Positions 28,074 to 41,050 are shown, numbered from the stretch's first letter. The stretch: 64,000 bases of DNA from Persicaria tinctoria (GCA_037127255.1 JBANSL010000006.1:88569565-88633564), one strand, 5' to 3'. Notes: generated by a model from the sequence alone, not told the origin. Program-made: numbers and translations.

Positions 28074-29627
28074 CTGAATTGGTAAATATATAGATGAGGC
28101 ATGAAGCCAAAGAGTAACAAAAAATAAGACCATACTAAGAGTCTTACGTAAAAGAGTGGTACATTCGCAAATTTCATCCCGCAAGTTTCACCCCGCAAAA
28201 GTAATACCTACCACAAATTTCTACCCACAAATCTTAACCTCAAAATAAAAACAACCTCAAAAGAAACCCCACTAGTCTTCTACCCGGTCAACTTCCACCA
28301 AACAAATAAAAAGAAACAATACATGTCACTTTTTAAAAGTAAGATGGGAGGACCAATCCCACGCGTTACCACAAAAGCAAAAGATGAACCTCATCAGCTA
28401 CCTCTGTTGTACGCAGCGACGGGGCCCACACAGCTGTACACCAAAGCTCACACGCCATCCACAACGAGAGAGACAGCCATCCCGGAGCATAGGCAACACA
28501 ACCCGACATCACACGCGCCACCAGCCCGGCCACAGCGACCCACCACGCGTTCAGACCAGCTTCGAGAAGATGGACAGGCCACAGAACTGAAGAAAAGTGA
28601 TAACGAGCAGACATCGAGCCACCGTCAAGCCACCGCCAAATCACCATCGAACCACCATGCTTCGGCCGACCAAAACCACCACGAGCCCAAACCGCCTCGA
28701 GCCACACCAGTCACACAGAAGACCTATTCCGCAAGCACAAGGCCCCAACCAGTACAACGAAGACAGCAGAAGGAGAAAGGAGACTCACCGAGCAATACAC
28801 CCACCCAGGAACCCGGGGGCGCCGACTTCCACGCCCAGCTCACCGGATTCACGCCGCCGGCCTCAACGACGGAGACTCCCAACCAGCCACCCCTTCATCC
28901 ACCAGTGAAACCTTGAACACACGAAAAAGATCCAAAACCCCACAACCAAGCCACAAACACCAACCGCCACCACACCGGAACAGTAGAGCTTGACCCGAAA
29001 CCGATCTGCAACACCCACCAGCCCTCAGCTCTTTAGTCGGCGCCAGACCCGAAATTCCAGGCCACCCACACTAACCCGGATACGGCGGGGAGGAGCTTGA
29101 ACCCAAAGCAGATAGAGACGAGAAACAGCCCCAGATCTAGAGCAACGGAGCTAGATCTGAACGGAGTGCACCCGGACCGCCGTAAGGACACTCCGACACC
29201 CACTCGGCAGTGCCACCAGCCCACGGCTTCACGGTCGACACCCGAGCCTGAAGCGACGAACCACCCACGGCCAACCGGAGGAACTCAAGCGCTGAATCTC
29301 AAGGAGACCAAAACGATCTCCAAACCTCCATCAACCCACCCAAAGACAACTAAACAAACTCTAAAAAACCAGAACCCCCAACCCAAAATGAACCAGCAAA
29401 AAGATGTTAACCACTACAAAAATAAATATATGATGTGGAGATTGAGTAACAGCATTTAATGAAGTGGGATAGTGTTGAGTATGTGCCGGCCATCAGAGTG
29501 AGACTCACGGAGAGGCCAAAGCGAGAAGAGGAAGGGCAAGAGAAAGAAGAACTCCCACCATAAATGAGAGTTTCTCTCTCAAGCTTCCTCTCTCTAACAC
29601 CCCTCTTTTTTACCCCGGCCCCCCATG
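28074..29627. mobile_element. 1,554-bp non-satellite insertion with 17-bp target duplications, copy 1
   Basis: A GC-richer block begins CTGAATTGG and ends GGCCCCCCATG, framed by a 17-bp satellite duplication. A long target duplication without LTRs or inverted ends fits target-primed retroposition. On the minus strand it starts with a G-rich, CT/GT-rich leader-like sequence, like the 5' region of the LINE at 36191. I therefore lean towards a minus-strand LINE-related or other non-autonomous retroposon, but there is no poly-A at either end. Open frames occur on both strands (197 codons at 28323-28916 plus, 113 codons at 28366-28707 minus, 120 codons at 29097-29459 plus). They have low-complexity Pro/Thr/Arg- or Trp/Gly/Val-rich products that I do not recognise, and none is a convincing gene. 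Confidence 0.7.
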
Positions 29628-31738
29628 TTCAACATTTATAAGTCACTTATATGAGTTTTTCACAAAACACACTCTTATAGTATTCTAATAAGAATTTACT
29701 AGTTAATATAAGGTTTTATTCAACATTTATTCGTCACTTATATGAGTTTTCCACAAAACACACTCTTGTAGTATTCTAATAAGAATTTACTAGTTAATAT
29801 AATATTTTATTCAACATTTATTATTTACTTATATGAGTTATCCTCAAAACACACTCTTATAGTATTCTAAAAAGAATTTACTAGTTAATTTAAAGTTTTA
29901 TTCAACATTTATAAGTCAGTTATATGAGTTTTCCCCAAAACACATTCTTATAGTATTCTAATAAAAATTTACTAGTTAATTTAAGGTTTTATTAAACATT
30001 TATAAGTCACTTATATGAGTTTCCCACAAAACACACTCTTGTCGTATTCTAATAAGAATTTAAGATTTAATATAATGTTTTATTCAACATTTATTAGTCA
30101 CTTATATGAGTTACCCTCAAAACACACTCTTATAGTATTCTAAAAAGAATTTACTAGTTAATTTAAGGTTTTATTCAACATTTATAAGTCAGTTATATGA
30201 GTTTTCAAAAAAACACACTCTTATACTATTCTAATAAGAATTTACTAGTTAATATAATATTTTATTCAACATTTATAAGTCGCTTATATGAGTTTTCCAC
30301 CAAACACACTTATATAGTATTCTAATAAGAATTTACTAGTTAATATAACGTTTTATTCAACATTTATTCGTCACTTATATGAGTTTCCCACAAAACACAC
30401 TCTTGTAGTATTCTAATAAGAATTTACTAGTTAATATAATGTTTTATTCAACATTTATAAGTCAGTTATATGAGTTTTTCCACAAAACACACTCTTATAG
30501 TATTCTAATAAAAAATTACTAGTTAATTTAATGTTTTATTCAACATTTATATGTCACTTATATGAGTATTCCACAAAACACAGTCTAATAGTATTCTAAT
30601 AAAAATTTACTATTTAGTTTAATGTTTTATTCAACTTTTATAACTCAGTTATATGAGTTTTCTACAGAACACACTCTTATAGTATTCTAATAAGAATTTA
30701 CTAGTTAATATAATGTTTTATTCAACATTTCTAAGTGAGTTATACGAGTTTTGCACAAAACACGCTCTTATAGTATTCTAATAAGAGTTTACTAGTTAAT
30801 ATAATGTTTTATTCAACATTTATTAGTCACTTATATGAGTTTTCCACAAAACACTCTCTTATAATATTCTAATAAAAATTTACTAGTTAATATAATGTTT
30901 TATTCAACATTTATAAGTCAGTTATATGAGTTTTCCACAAAACACGCTCTTATAGTATTCTAATAAGAATTTACTAGTTAATATAATGTTTTATTAAACA
31001 TTTATGAGTCAGTTATACGAGTTTTCCACAAAACACACTCTTATAGTATTCGAATAAAAATTTACTAGTTAATTTAATGTTTTATTCAAAATTTATAAGT
31101 CACTTATATGAGTTTTTCACAGAACTCACTCTTATAGTATTCTAATAAGAATTTACTAGTTAATATAAAGTTTTATTCAACATTTATTAGTCACTTATAT
31201 GAGTTTTTCACAAAACACACTCTTATAGTATTCTAATAAGAATTTACTAGTTAATATAATGTTTTATTCAACATTTATAAGTCAGTTATATGAGTTTTCC
31301 ACAAAACACACTCTAATAGTATTCTAATAAGAATTTACTAGTTAATTTAATGTTTTATTCAACTTTTATAAGTCAGTTATATGAGTTTTCCACAAAACAC
31401 ACTCTTATAGTATTCTAATAAGAATTTACTAGTTAATATAATGTTTTATTCAACATTTATAAGTCAGTTATATGACTTTTCCACAAAACACACTCTTATA
31501 GTATTCTAATAAAAATTTACTTGTTAATTTAATGTTTTATTCAACATTTATATGTCACTTATATGAGTATTCCACAAAACACAGTCTTTTAGTATTCTAA
31601 TAAGAATTTACTAGTTTATATAATGTTTTATTCAACATTTATAAGTCACTTATATGAGTTTTCCACAAAACACACTCTTATAGTATTCTAATAAAAACTT
31701 ACTAGTTAATTTAATGTTTTATTCAACATTTATAAGTC
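29628..31738 (+). repeat. 91-bp satellite between the two duplicated insertions
   Basis: 2,111 bp, equal to 23 monomers, plus the 17-bp target duplication at its left end, plus one base. It contains the variant monomers with TTATCCTCAAAAC and AAGATTTAATATAATG. It is repeated from 33293 onward. Confidence 0.95.
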
Positions 31739-33292
31739 CTGAATTGGTAAATATATAGATGAGGCATGAAGCCAAAGAGTAACAAAAAATAAGACCATAC
31801 TAAGAGTCTTACGTAAAAGAGTGGTACATTCGCAAATTTCATCCCGCAAGTTTCACCCCGCAAAAGTAATACCTACCACAAATTTCTACCCACAAATCTT
31901 AACCTCAAAATAAAAACAACCTCAAAAGAAACCCCACTAGTCTTCTACCCGGTCAACTTCCACCAAACAAATAAAAAGAAACAATACATGTCACTTTTTA
32001 AAAGTAAGATGGGAGGACCAATCCCACGCGTTACCACAAAAGCAAAAGATGAACCTCATCAGCTACCTCTGTTGTACGCAGCGACGGGGCCCACACAGCT
32101 GTACACCAAAGCTCACACGCCATCCACAACGAGAGAGACAGCCATCCCGGAGCATAGGCAACACAACCCGACATCACACGCGCCACCAGCCCGGCCACAG
32201 CGACCCACCATGCGTTCAGACCAGCTTCGAGAAGATGGGCAGGCCACAGAACTGAAGAAAAGTGACAACGAGCAGACATCGAGCCACCGTCAAGCCACCG
32301 CCAAATCACCATCGAACCACCATGCTTCGGCCGACCAAAACCACCACGAGCCCAAACCGCCTCGAGCCACACCAGTCACACAGAAGACCCATTCCGCAAG
32401 CACAAGGCCCCAACCAGTACAACGAAGACAGCAGAAGGAGAAAGGAGACTCACCGAGCAATACACCCACACAGGAACCCGGGGGCGCCGACTTCCACGCC
32501 CAGCTCACCGGATTCACGCCGCCGGCCTCAACGACGGAGACTCCCAACCAGCCACCCCTTCATCCACCAGTGAAACCTTGAACACACGAAAAAGATCCAA
32601 AACCCCACAACCAAGCCACAAACACCAACCGCCACCACACCGGAACAGTAGAGCTTGACCCGAAACCGATCTGCAACACCCACCAGCCCTCAGCTCTTTA
32701 GTCGGCGCCAGACCCGAAATTCCAGGCCACCCACACTAACCCGGATACGGCGGGGAGGAGCTTGAACCCAAAGCAGATAGAGACGAGAAACAGCCCCAGA
32801 TCTAGAGCAACGGAGCTAGATCTGAATGGAGTGCACCCGGACCGCCGTAAGGACACTCCGACACCCACTCGGCAGTGCCACCAGCCCACGGCTTCACGGT
32901 CGACACCCGAGCCTGAAGCGACGAACCACCCACGGCCAACCGGAGGAACTCAAGCGCTGAATCTCAAGGAGACCAAAACGATCTCCAAACCTCCATCAAC
33001 CCACCCAAAGACAACTAAACAAACTCTAAAACACCAGAACCCCCAACCCAAAATGAACCAGCAAAAAGATGTTAACCACTACAAAAATAAATATATGATG
33101 TGGAGATTGAGTAACAACATTTAATGAAGTGGGATAGTGTTGAGTATGTGCCGGCCATCAGAGTGAGACTCACGGAGAGGCCAAAGCGAGAAGAGGAAGG
33201 GCAAGAGAAAGAAGAACTCCCACCATAAATGAGAGTTTCTCTCTCAAGCTTCCTCTCTCTAACACCCCTCTTTTTTACCCCGGCCCCCCATG
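31739..33292. mobile_element. 1,554-bp insertion, copy 2 (product of block duplication)
   Basis: Nearly identical to 28074-29627, with about eight single-base differences by eye (for example near 28551/32211, 28739/32404 and 29372/33037). It has the same boundaries and the same 17-bp flanking repeat. Because the satellite on both sides is duplicated with it, this copy arose by satellite block duplication and not by an independent insertion. Confidence 0.85.
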
Positions 33293-36190
33293 TTCAACAT
33301 TTATAAGTCACTTATATGAGTTTTCCACAAAACACACTTATATAGTATTCTAATAAGAATTTACTAGTTAATATAAGGTTTTATTCAACATTTATTCGTC
33401 ACTTATATGAGTTTTCCACAAAACACACTCTTGTAGTATTCTAATAAGAATTTACTAGTTAATATAATATTTTATTCAACATTTATTATTTACTTATATG
33501 AGTTATCCTCAAAACACAATCTTATAGTATTCTAAAAAGAATTTACTAGTTAATTTAAAGTTTTATTCAACATTTATAAGTCAGTTATATGAGTTTTCCC
33601 CAAAACACATTCTTATAGTATTCTAATAAAAATTTACTAGTTAATTTAAGGTTTTATTCAACATTTATAAGTCACTTATATGAGTTTCCCACAAAACACA
33701 CTCTTGTCGTATTCTAATAAGAATTTAAGATTTAATATAATGTTTTATTCAACATTTATTAGTCACTTATATGAGTTACCCTCAAAACACACTCTTATAG
33801 TATTCTAAAAAGAATTTACTAGTTAATTTAAGGTTTTATTCAACATTTATAAGTCAGTTATATGAGTTTTCAAAAAAACACACTCTTATACTATTCTAAT
33901 AAGAATTTACTAGTTAATATAATATTTTATTCAACATTTATAAGTCGCTTATATGAGTTTTCCACCAAACACACTTATATAGTATTCTAATAAGAATTTA
34001 CTAGTTAATATAACGTTTTATTCAACATTTATTCGTCACTTATATGAGTTTCCCACAAAACACACTCTTGTAGTATTCTAATAAGAATTTACTAGTTAAT
34101 ATAATGTTTTATTCAACATTTATAAGTCAGTTATATGAGTTTTTCCACAAAACACACTCTTATAGTATTCTAATAAAAAATTACTAGTTAATTTAATGTT
34201 TTATTCAACATTTATATGTCACTTATATGAGTATTCCACAAAACACAGTCTAATAGTATTCTAATAAAAATTTACTATTTAGTTTAATGTTTTATTCAAC
34301 TTTTATAACTCAATTATATGAGTTTTCTACAGAACACACTCTTATAGTATTCTAATAAGAATTTACTAGTTAATATAATGTTTTATTCAACATTTCTAAG
34401 TGAGTTATACGAGTTTTGCACAAAACACGCTCTTATAGTATTCTAATAAGAGTTTACTAGTTAATATAATGTTTTATTCAACATTTATTAGTCACTTATA
34501 TGAGTTTTCCACAAAACACTCTCTTATAATATTCTAATAAAAATTTACTAGTTAATATAATGTTTTATTCAACATTTATAAGTCAGTTATATGAGTTTTC
34601 CACAAAACACGCTCTTATAGTATTCTAATAAGAATTTACTAGTTAATATAATGTTTTATTAAACATTTATGAGTCAGTTATACGAGTTTTCCACAAAACA
34701 CACTCTTATAGTATTCGAATAAAAATTTACTAGTTAATTTAATGTTTTATTCAAAATTTATAAGTCACTTATATGAGTTTTTCACAGAACTCACTCTTAT
34801 AGTATTCTAATAAGAATTTACTAGTTAATATAAAGTTTTATTCAACATTTATTAGTCACTTATATGAGTTTTTCACAAAACACACTCTTATAGTATTCTA
34901 ATAAGAATTTACTAGTTAATATAATGTTTTATTCAACATTTATAAGTCAGTTATATGAGTTTTCCACAAAACACACTCTTGTAGTATTCTAATAAGAATT
35001 TACTAGTTAATATAATATTTTATTCAACATTTATATGTCACTTCTATGAGTATTCCACAAAACACACTCTTATAGTATTCTAATAAAAATTTACTAGTTA
35101 TTTAAATGTTTTATTCAACTTTTATAAGTCAGTTATATGAGTTTTCCACAAAACACACTCTTATAGTATTCTAATAAGAATTTACTAGTTAATATAATAT
35201 TTTATACAACATTTATTAGTCACTTATATGATTTATCCTCAAAACACACTCTTATAGTATTTTAAAAAGGATTTACTAGTGAATTTAAGGTTTTATTCAA
35301 CATTTATAAGTCACTTATATGAGTTTTTCACAAAACACACTCTTATAGTATTCTAATAAAAATTTCCTAGTTAATTTAATGTTTTATTCAACATTTATAA
35401 GTCACTTATATGAAATTTCCACAAAACACACTCTTATAGTATTCTAACAAGAATTTACTAGTTAATATAATATTTTATTCAGCATTTATAAGTCACTTAT
35501 ATGAGTTTTCCACAAAACACATTCATATAGTATTCTAATAAGAATTTATGAGTTAATATAATGTTTTATTCAACATTTATTAGTCACTTATATGAGTTAT
35601 CCTCAAGACACACTCTTATAGTATTTTAAAAAGGATTGACTAGTTAATTTAAGGTTTTATTCAACATTTCTTCGTCACTTATATGAGTTTTCCACAAAAC
35701 ACACTCTTATAGTATTCTAATTAGAACTTACTAGTTAATATAATGTTTTATTCAACATTTATAAGTCAGTTATACGAGTTTTTCACAAAACACACTCTTA
35801 TAGTATTCTAATAAAAATTTACTAGTTAATTCAATGTTTTATTCAACATTTATAAGTCACTTATATGAGTTTTCCACAAAACAAACTCTTGTAGTATTCT
35901 AATAAGAATTTACTAGTTAATATAATGTTTTATTCAGCATTTATAAGTCACTTATATGAGTGTTCCACAAAACACACTCTTGTAGTATTCTAATAAAAAT
36001 TTACTAGTTAATTTAATGTTTTGTTCAGCATTTATAAGTCACTTATATGAGTTTTACACAAAACATACTTATATAGTATTCTAATAAGAATTTACTAGTT
36101 AATATAAGGTTTTATTCAACATTTATTCGTCACTTATATGAGTTTTCCACAAAACACACTCTTGTAGTATTCTAATAAGAATTTACTAGT
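33293..36190 (+). repeat. 91-bp satellite up to the 9-kb LINE
   Basis: About 32 monomers. The first part (to about 34960) is copy 2 of the 3,665-bp block. The part from about 35225 matches 58912-59880 in monomer order. It stops at the word TTTACTAGT (36182-36190), where the LINE begins. Confidence 0.95.
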
Positions 36191-36911
36191 CACCAACCCT
36201 CCTCACCAACCATGGAATCCCAACCTCAATCTTCTTCCTTCCTCTCCAATCCTTCATATGGTGGCTTTCCTTGCCAAGATCTATGGCTTTTCAACCTCAA
36301 TCTCCTTCTTCCTAAGGTCTTCCTGGCCCTATGGACTTGTAATCGTAGCTTCTACTACTCGACTATCAAAAATCAGTATCCTCATCCTCTTCCTATCGCC
36401 TCACAATTTCGGGTTGGGGCTTTTCCTTTGCTTTGTGTTCATATTGTTCTGCTTCCCCAAGGTCCCCCTCAGCCCTAATCTCAAAGCTTTGATGATCAAT
36501 TTCACCGTCCAAATTGCAATTGCTAGGTCTTCGTTCGGTCAAAAAAAGAATAAAGCCTTACTAAATCCTAATTGCTCTCTCACTTTGAAGTTTCGGGGTT
36601 ACAAAGTTTTGAGGAAGAAGATGAAGATTGGCCGGTGGTTTTGAGGGTCGATTTGGTCTCCCGAGCTCGGTGGTTCTCTCTCCGTCTGTTTTTTCTCTCC
36701 TTTGTTGGCTATTCAGTGGCCGTCCTCTCTGTTCTTCCGGGCTCGATCCTCTCTGGCGCCTAGGGTTGCGGTCGGCGGCTGGTTGTGGTTTGAGTTTGGC
36801 CTTTGTCTCTGCGCTTCTTACGCGGATCTACTCAGGTACACCCTCTCCTACTCTATCTACTCCCTAATCCTTCAAATCTACAATTACTTGTTTTATCTAA
36901 ATCTTTCTGTT
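36191..36911 (+). other. LINE 5' untranslated region, with upstream open frames
   Basis: About 720 bp, pyrimidine-rich at first, then GC-richer (36640-36830). A short frame of 88 codons starts at 36212, only 21 bp from the element's end, in a strong ACCATGG context and stops at 36478. A second frame of 128 codons (36258-36644) lies in the same phase as ORF1 but ends in a stop. Neither product is recognisable. Plant LINE 5' regions usually carry an internal promoter; I cannot point to its elements here. Confidence 0.6.
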
Positions 36912-36971
36912 ATGGCCTGTCAAGGCAACCCAAACAAAGGCATTGTAGGCTCCTTAGAGCCTCCCAATCCC

Positions 36972-37049
36972 ACCCAAATCGGGAAGCCTTCGGGCGACAC
37001 CCACTCAACCACCCAAATTGGGAAGCCTTCGGTCGACACCCACTCAACC
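36972..37049 (+). repeat. 39-bp in-frame tandem duplication in LINE ORF1
   Basis: Two copies starting ACCCAAAT, 39 bp (13 codons) apart, encode variants of TQIGKPSxDTHST. Confidence 0.85.
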
Positions 37050-38438
37050 ACCGAACCTATATGGAAGCACCTATGTGACCCCCATACAAACAATACCCTC
37101 TCCCCCCGATCGTCTCACAACGAGAAGGGGAAAGGGAAACTCGATTTTATTCATCGTCGGACTGTTGTTTACAATCTTTTGATTTGTATGCACACCTGTA
37201 ACTTTCTGTACTGGTTTAATTCTCATAATTATCTAAACCACCCTTGCGTCCATCACACAACCCCTTTGTATTATGTATCTGTGATTACGAAGTTTGGGAT
37301 GATGTTTGTCTTCTCTGCTTTACCCACATGTTTTACTCTAAATCACTCCTTTAAGAACATGAATATCATTCAAAAAATCGATACTCGACCACATTCAACA
37401 CTCATCCATGGTTTCCAGCCTCTTGCAACCTTTTGTCTCACTGAGCTCAAATTAGACTCTGCAATCTTACTAAATATGTATCTCTACTTTGGATATGGCC
37501 GAGCTGATTGCCTATATGTGGCCACTTGTTCCTGCTGTAACTCATGCTACTTAATGTATGACCAGTATCATATGCACTACTTTGATTACATAGCCTTTGG
37601 TTGCACAATTTGTTATTCAAATCTTGCATTGCATTACTCTCATGAATTTTGCACCCAACACATCAGCATCTCAATTGTGATAGTACCTAAACAACTTAAT
37701 CCTAAAACAAGCAAATGCATACTATACAGACACCATAATAGCTCTCACTACCACTGCACTTACTATGCTATTCTGCTACAAAGAATGTTTATTTTCAATT
37801 CTAGCAATACTTGCATTAGCTTCCTTCGAGTGAGCTTCTCTCTCGAATACTTGCTTCTTATCTATCTCTTGCAGAAATACAATGGAAAACTAAAGCTCAG
37901 AAAAACTGCACGAAAAAATATCAAGCTTCTAGAGCAAAATAAATCTGATAGGACTCATGGACAAACAAAACAGTCACCAGCATTTGGGAATCAAGCACTC
38001 GCACTCGGATTGCTTACCTCGCGGAGCAAGTCCTTTCATGTCAAGGAATACATGTGCATACAGTTCACACGAGCTCACATTCAACATTCATCAAGATCAA
38101 CACATCTTGGGTGGCTTGGTCTTTTGGACTTGGATCTCTGTCAACGGGTTTTCCATCATCTCTTTCTGTGCTCTCAAAATTGCATATGTGACAGGTATGC
38201 TTTCAAATCCCTCTCTTCCTATCTCATAATCCAGTTGCTTGCTGATTTTGTGGTTTCGCATCTGCTGTTAAAGTTCAACCACTACTATTTAACATTTTGT
38301 GCTCCAAAATTAAATACCTCTCTCTCACCTAACTCTCTGTTCTTGCTTCCTGTTGCTCTTAGCCAAAATTACTCTATGTTCTATTGTTGGTCGTTGTATC
38401 TGTACTGTATTGCTATAATGGAGTCAAACCAAATTGAT

Positions 38439-38546
38439 AAAGGGAAGGGGATCCTCGTAGAGGATTCACCGACACCCAAAAAAACCCAAATCAAAGGGAA
38501 GGGGATCCTCGTTGAGGATTCACCGACACCCAAAACAACTAACAAA
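38439..38546 (+). repeat. 54-bp in-frame tandem duplication in LINE ORF1
   Basis: Two copies 54 bp (18 codons) apart encode KGKGILVEDSPTPK. The nucleotide copies are almost identical, so this duplication is recent relative to the rest of ORF1. Confidence 0.85.
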
Positions 38547-38708
38547 AAACCCAACCTTCCTTTTCCACTGAAAAGGGTTAAAGGCAAGGGAAGTCTCGAC
38601 CTAGACTCTTTCTTTACCCAGCTCCATCAATTTCAACCCCAGTATCGATTTGCTACCAATGTCAGGCTCTTGGGGAGAGCTCAATCTGATGCTTTTAAGC
38701 TCTTTACA

Positions 38709-38990
38709 ATGAGAAATCAGTTCTTATCTTATGGCTTCCTACATATTTATTTGATTCAATATCACTGCATTATACTTGTTCAAGATTTAACCTATAATTT
38801 CTTAAAAGATAAAATTACCCAATGCTAAAATCATACACTTCCTTCATTGAGAAATCAGTACTCATCTTATGGCTTATCACAGATTTATTTGACTCAACAT
38901 CACTGCATTATACTTGTTCAAGATTTAACCTATGAGTTCTTAAATGCCAAAATTACCCAATGCTATTGTCATACACTTATTTCTATGAGA
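38709..38990 (+). repeat. 138-bp in-frame tandem repeat in LINE ORF1
   Basis: Unit starts at 38709, 38847 and (start only) 38985, spaced 138 bp (46 codons). The first copy ends with the only stop of ORF1 (TAA at 38826); the second copy has TAT at the matching codon. The stop therefore arose after the duplication or was lost from the second copy. Confidence 0.85.
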
Positions 38991-41050
38991 ATTCAGTTCT
39001 CACTGGCAGGTTATGAAAAATTGTATTACCAGAGTATGTTTTTACTGCATATCTTTGATCAGACATCTAACTTGATATCAGTAAGATTGTCACAAACCCA
39101 TAATAACCACACTAATATAACTATATTTGATTATAACTATAAATACTACTTGATTATGTGCTTTGGCTTTGGCCATGAAGATTTCTTACTTCAGTATTCA
39201 ACTGCTAGTTTTATGGCTTCTTACTACTCTTGTTCAAAACCCAAATCTCAGTTTAACCATACCTTACTGCTGGATACTAGCATTGTGATGCTATCACCTA
39301 ATTTACACCTATATTACTGTCCCATACCTGCCAGAACTAACCAAACCTATTTGTCTAACTACAAATATGAACCTACTATAAAACACTTTACTAATCTTGC
39401 TCGAGGGAGTCATTCCCTTGAGCAACATATTCACGTGAATATTTTGCAGCTTCCGGCTCGGCTTGGTTGGTCTCATGGCTTCTGCCTTGGGGTCTACTGG
39501 TTTCAAGCTCAGGGATTGCTAAACTGTCTGAACTTGTTTTTATGGCATTTGATAATCCAGAACTCAACTTTGTTTATCAAAAAATTCTTACAAAATCATT
39601 ATAAACCTTCCTCTGTATCCTGCCTTCATCATGCAGCTAGCTATATTTCTAACCATATCTCTTCTATGAATGCTTGCTACTGTCTTTACTATGAACATCT
39701 TTTTCTAAATTCTATAACTGTTGATTTTCTGGAATCCCACCTCACTTGTCCCAAACCATATTATCAGATTTGTCATAAGGAATTTATGCTGGATCCCTTA
39801 TTCATTCTGTCATATAAACTGGAACTCTACAATTGTCTTGCTTCTTTAACAACCAACCTAAATCACCTATCCTATTCAAAGCATAAAACTTTATTTAAGC
39901 ACCACACTAATACAGCTGTTTCTGGATTAAAGTCCAGTTCAAAGGATTCTTATTTGAATTATCCTAATTCAGCAGCATCCCATCTGGCTAGTGATATTTA
40001 CTTATACTTAACTGGCTGTTGGCTCTGGGGTTCTAGGACTAGCCTCTTTTCTGCTATCCTACTTTCTCCTATTGCTTACATATTATCTATATCCATATAT
40101 CAAAATACTTGTTATAAACTGAAGTATTACTTGGGCATGATTTTCCTCCAGAATAATCTCAACTACACTTTTTACACAATTAACCAAACATATTTGTTCA
40201 TCTTTATATATGAATATGCTATAAGTCATCATACTAATCATGCTCGAGGGAGTCTTTCCCTCGAGGAACAAATTTTTTTACACAATTTGCAGACTCGTCC
40301 TCAGCTTGGCTGGTCTCATGGCCCTTCCCTTGTTGGCTTGGGGTTTCAAACTCAGGGAATACTCACACAAATGACCTCAACGGTTCTGCTCTTGATCCAG
40401 GCTATCTACATCAAAGACGGCTGCACCAATTCACTTCACAGCTTGTGTGAGCGTCCTCTTGCCATCTTCAAAGTTTTAGATGTTAAGTGTACTTGGGAAG
40501 GATTACCCAATCTGGATTTTAAACAATACTTCAAACCTGGACGCAACAAACAATATAATCCTTACTATAATTCAGCAGGCTATATGATGGATACTTATTT
40601 AGTAAACCATTATCGCACGTTTTATGTAAGAAACGATAATTATTATCATTCAAAAGACTTTTATGGACTGTCAAGTATGATTATTTACTTAGAATTTGTC
40701 TTGAATACTATTTATAATAATGACTCATGCCCAATCCAAAACCACTACTATGGTCTTGGACTTCATCTGCTTCATCTGCATTATAGTGAAACCAGTAAGC
40801 AAGTTTTGCAGATTAACAACTATACGAATGAGACATCATCACACACATACAGATTTAAACACAACCATAACAAAACTCCTTCAAGTGAAGCAGCACTCAG
40901 AGTAGAGATCACACACATACTCGCAACGAAAGACGAAACAAACAACACAAACCATAAACAAATAAGAACCAAAAATAATTGGAGGCTCACTACTCCTATA
41001 AACAAGGCTACCAGCCAGAAATACTACAAGGTTCTCCAAAAAAGGTTTAA

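Larger units (their letters stand above)
27635..34960 (+). repeat. Tandem duplication of a 3,665-bp unit holding satellite plus a 1,554-bp insertion
   Basis: Copy 1 is about 27635-31299 and copy 2 about 31300-34960. Every landmark is displaced by 3,665 bp, including the insertion boundaries (28074 to 31739, 29628 to 33293). The unit equals 23 monomers (2,093 bp), one 17-bp target duplication, the 1,554-bp insertion and one extra base. Copies differ at only a few positions by eye. Confidence 0.9.

Noticed and set aside
28323..28916. 197-codon Pro/Thr-rich frame in the 1,554-bp insertion (also 31988-32581)
   Set aside because: Long frames exist on both strands of this GC-rich stretch and the product is low complexity. 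Three of about five changes between copies are silent in this frame, too few to judge selection.
31739..33292. Independent second insertion of the same element
   Set aside because: Flanking satellite is duplicated at the same 3,665-bp offset and the target duplication is identical, so block duplication explains it.
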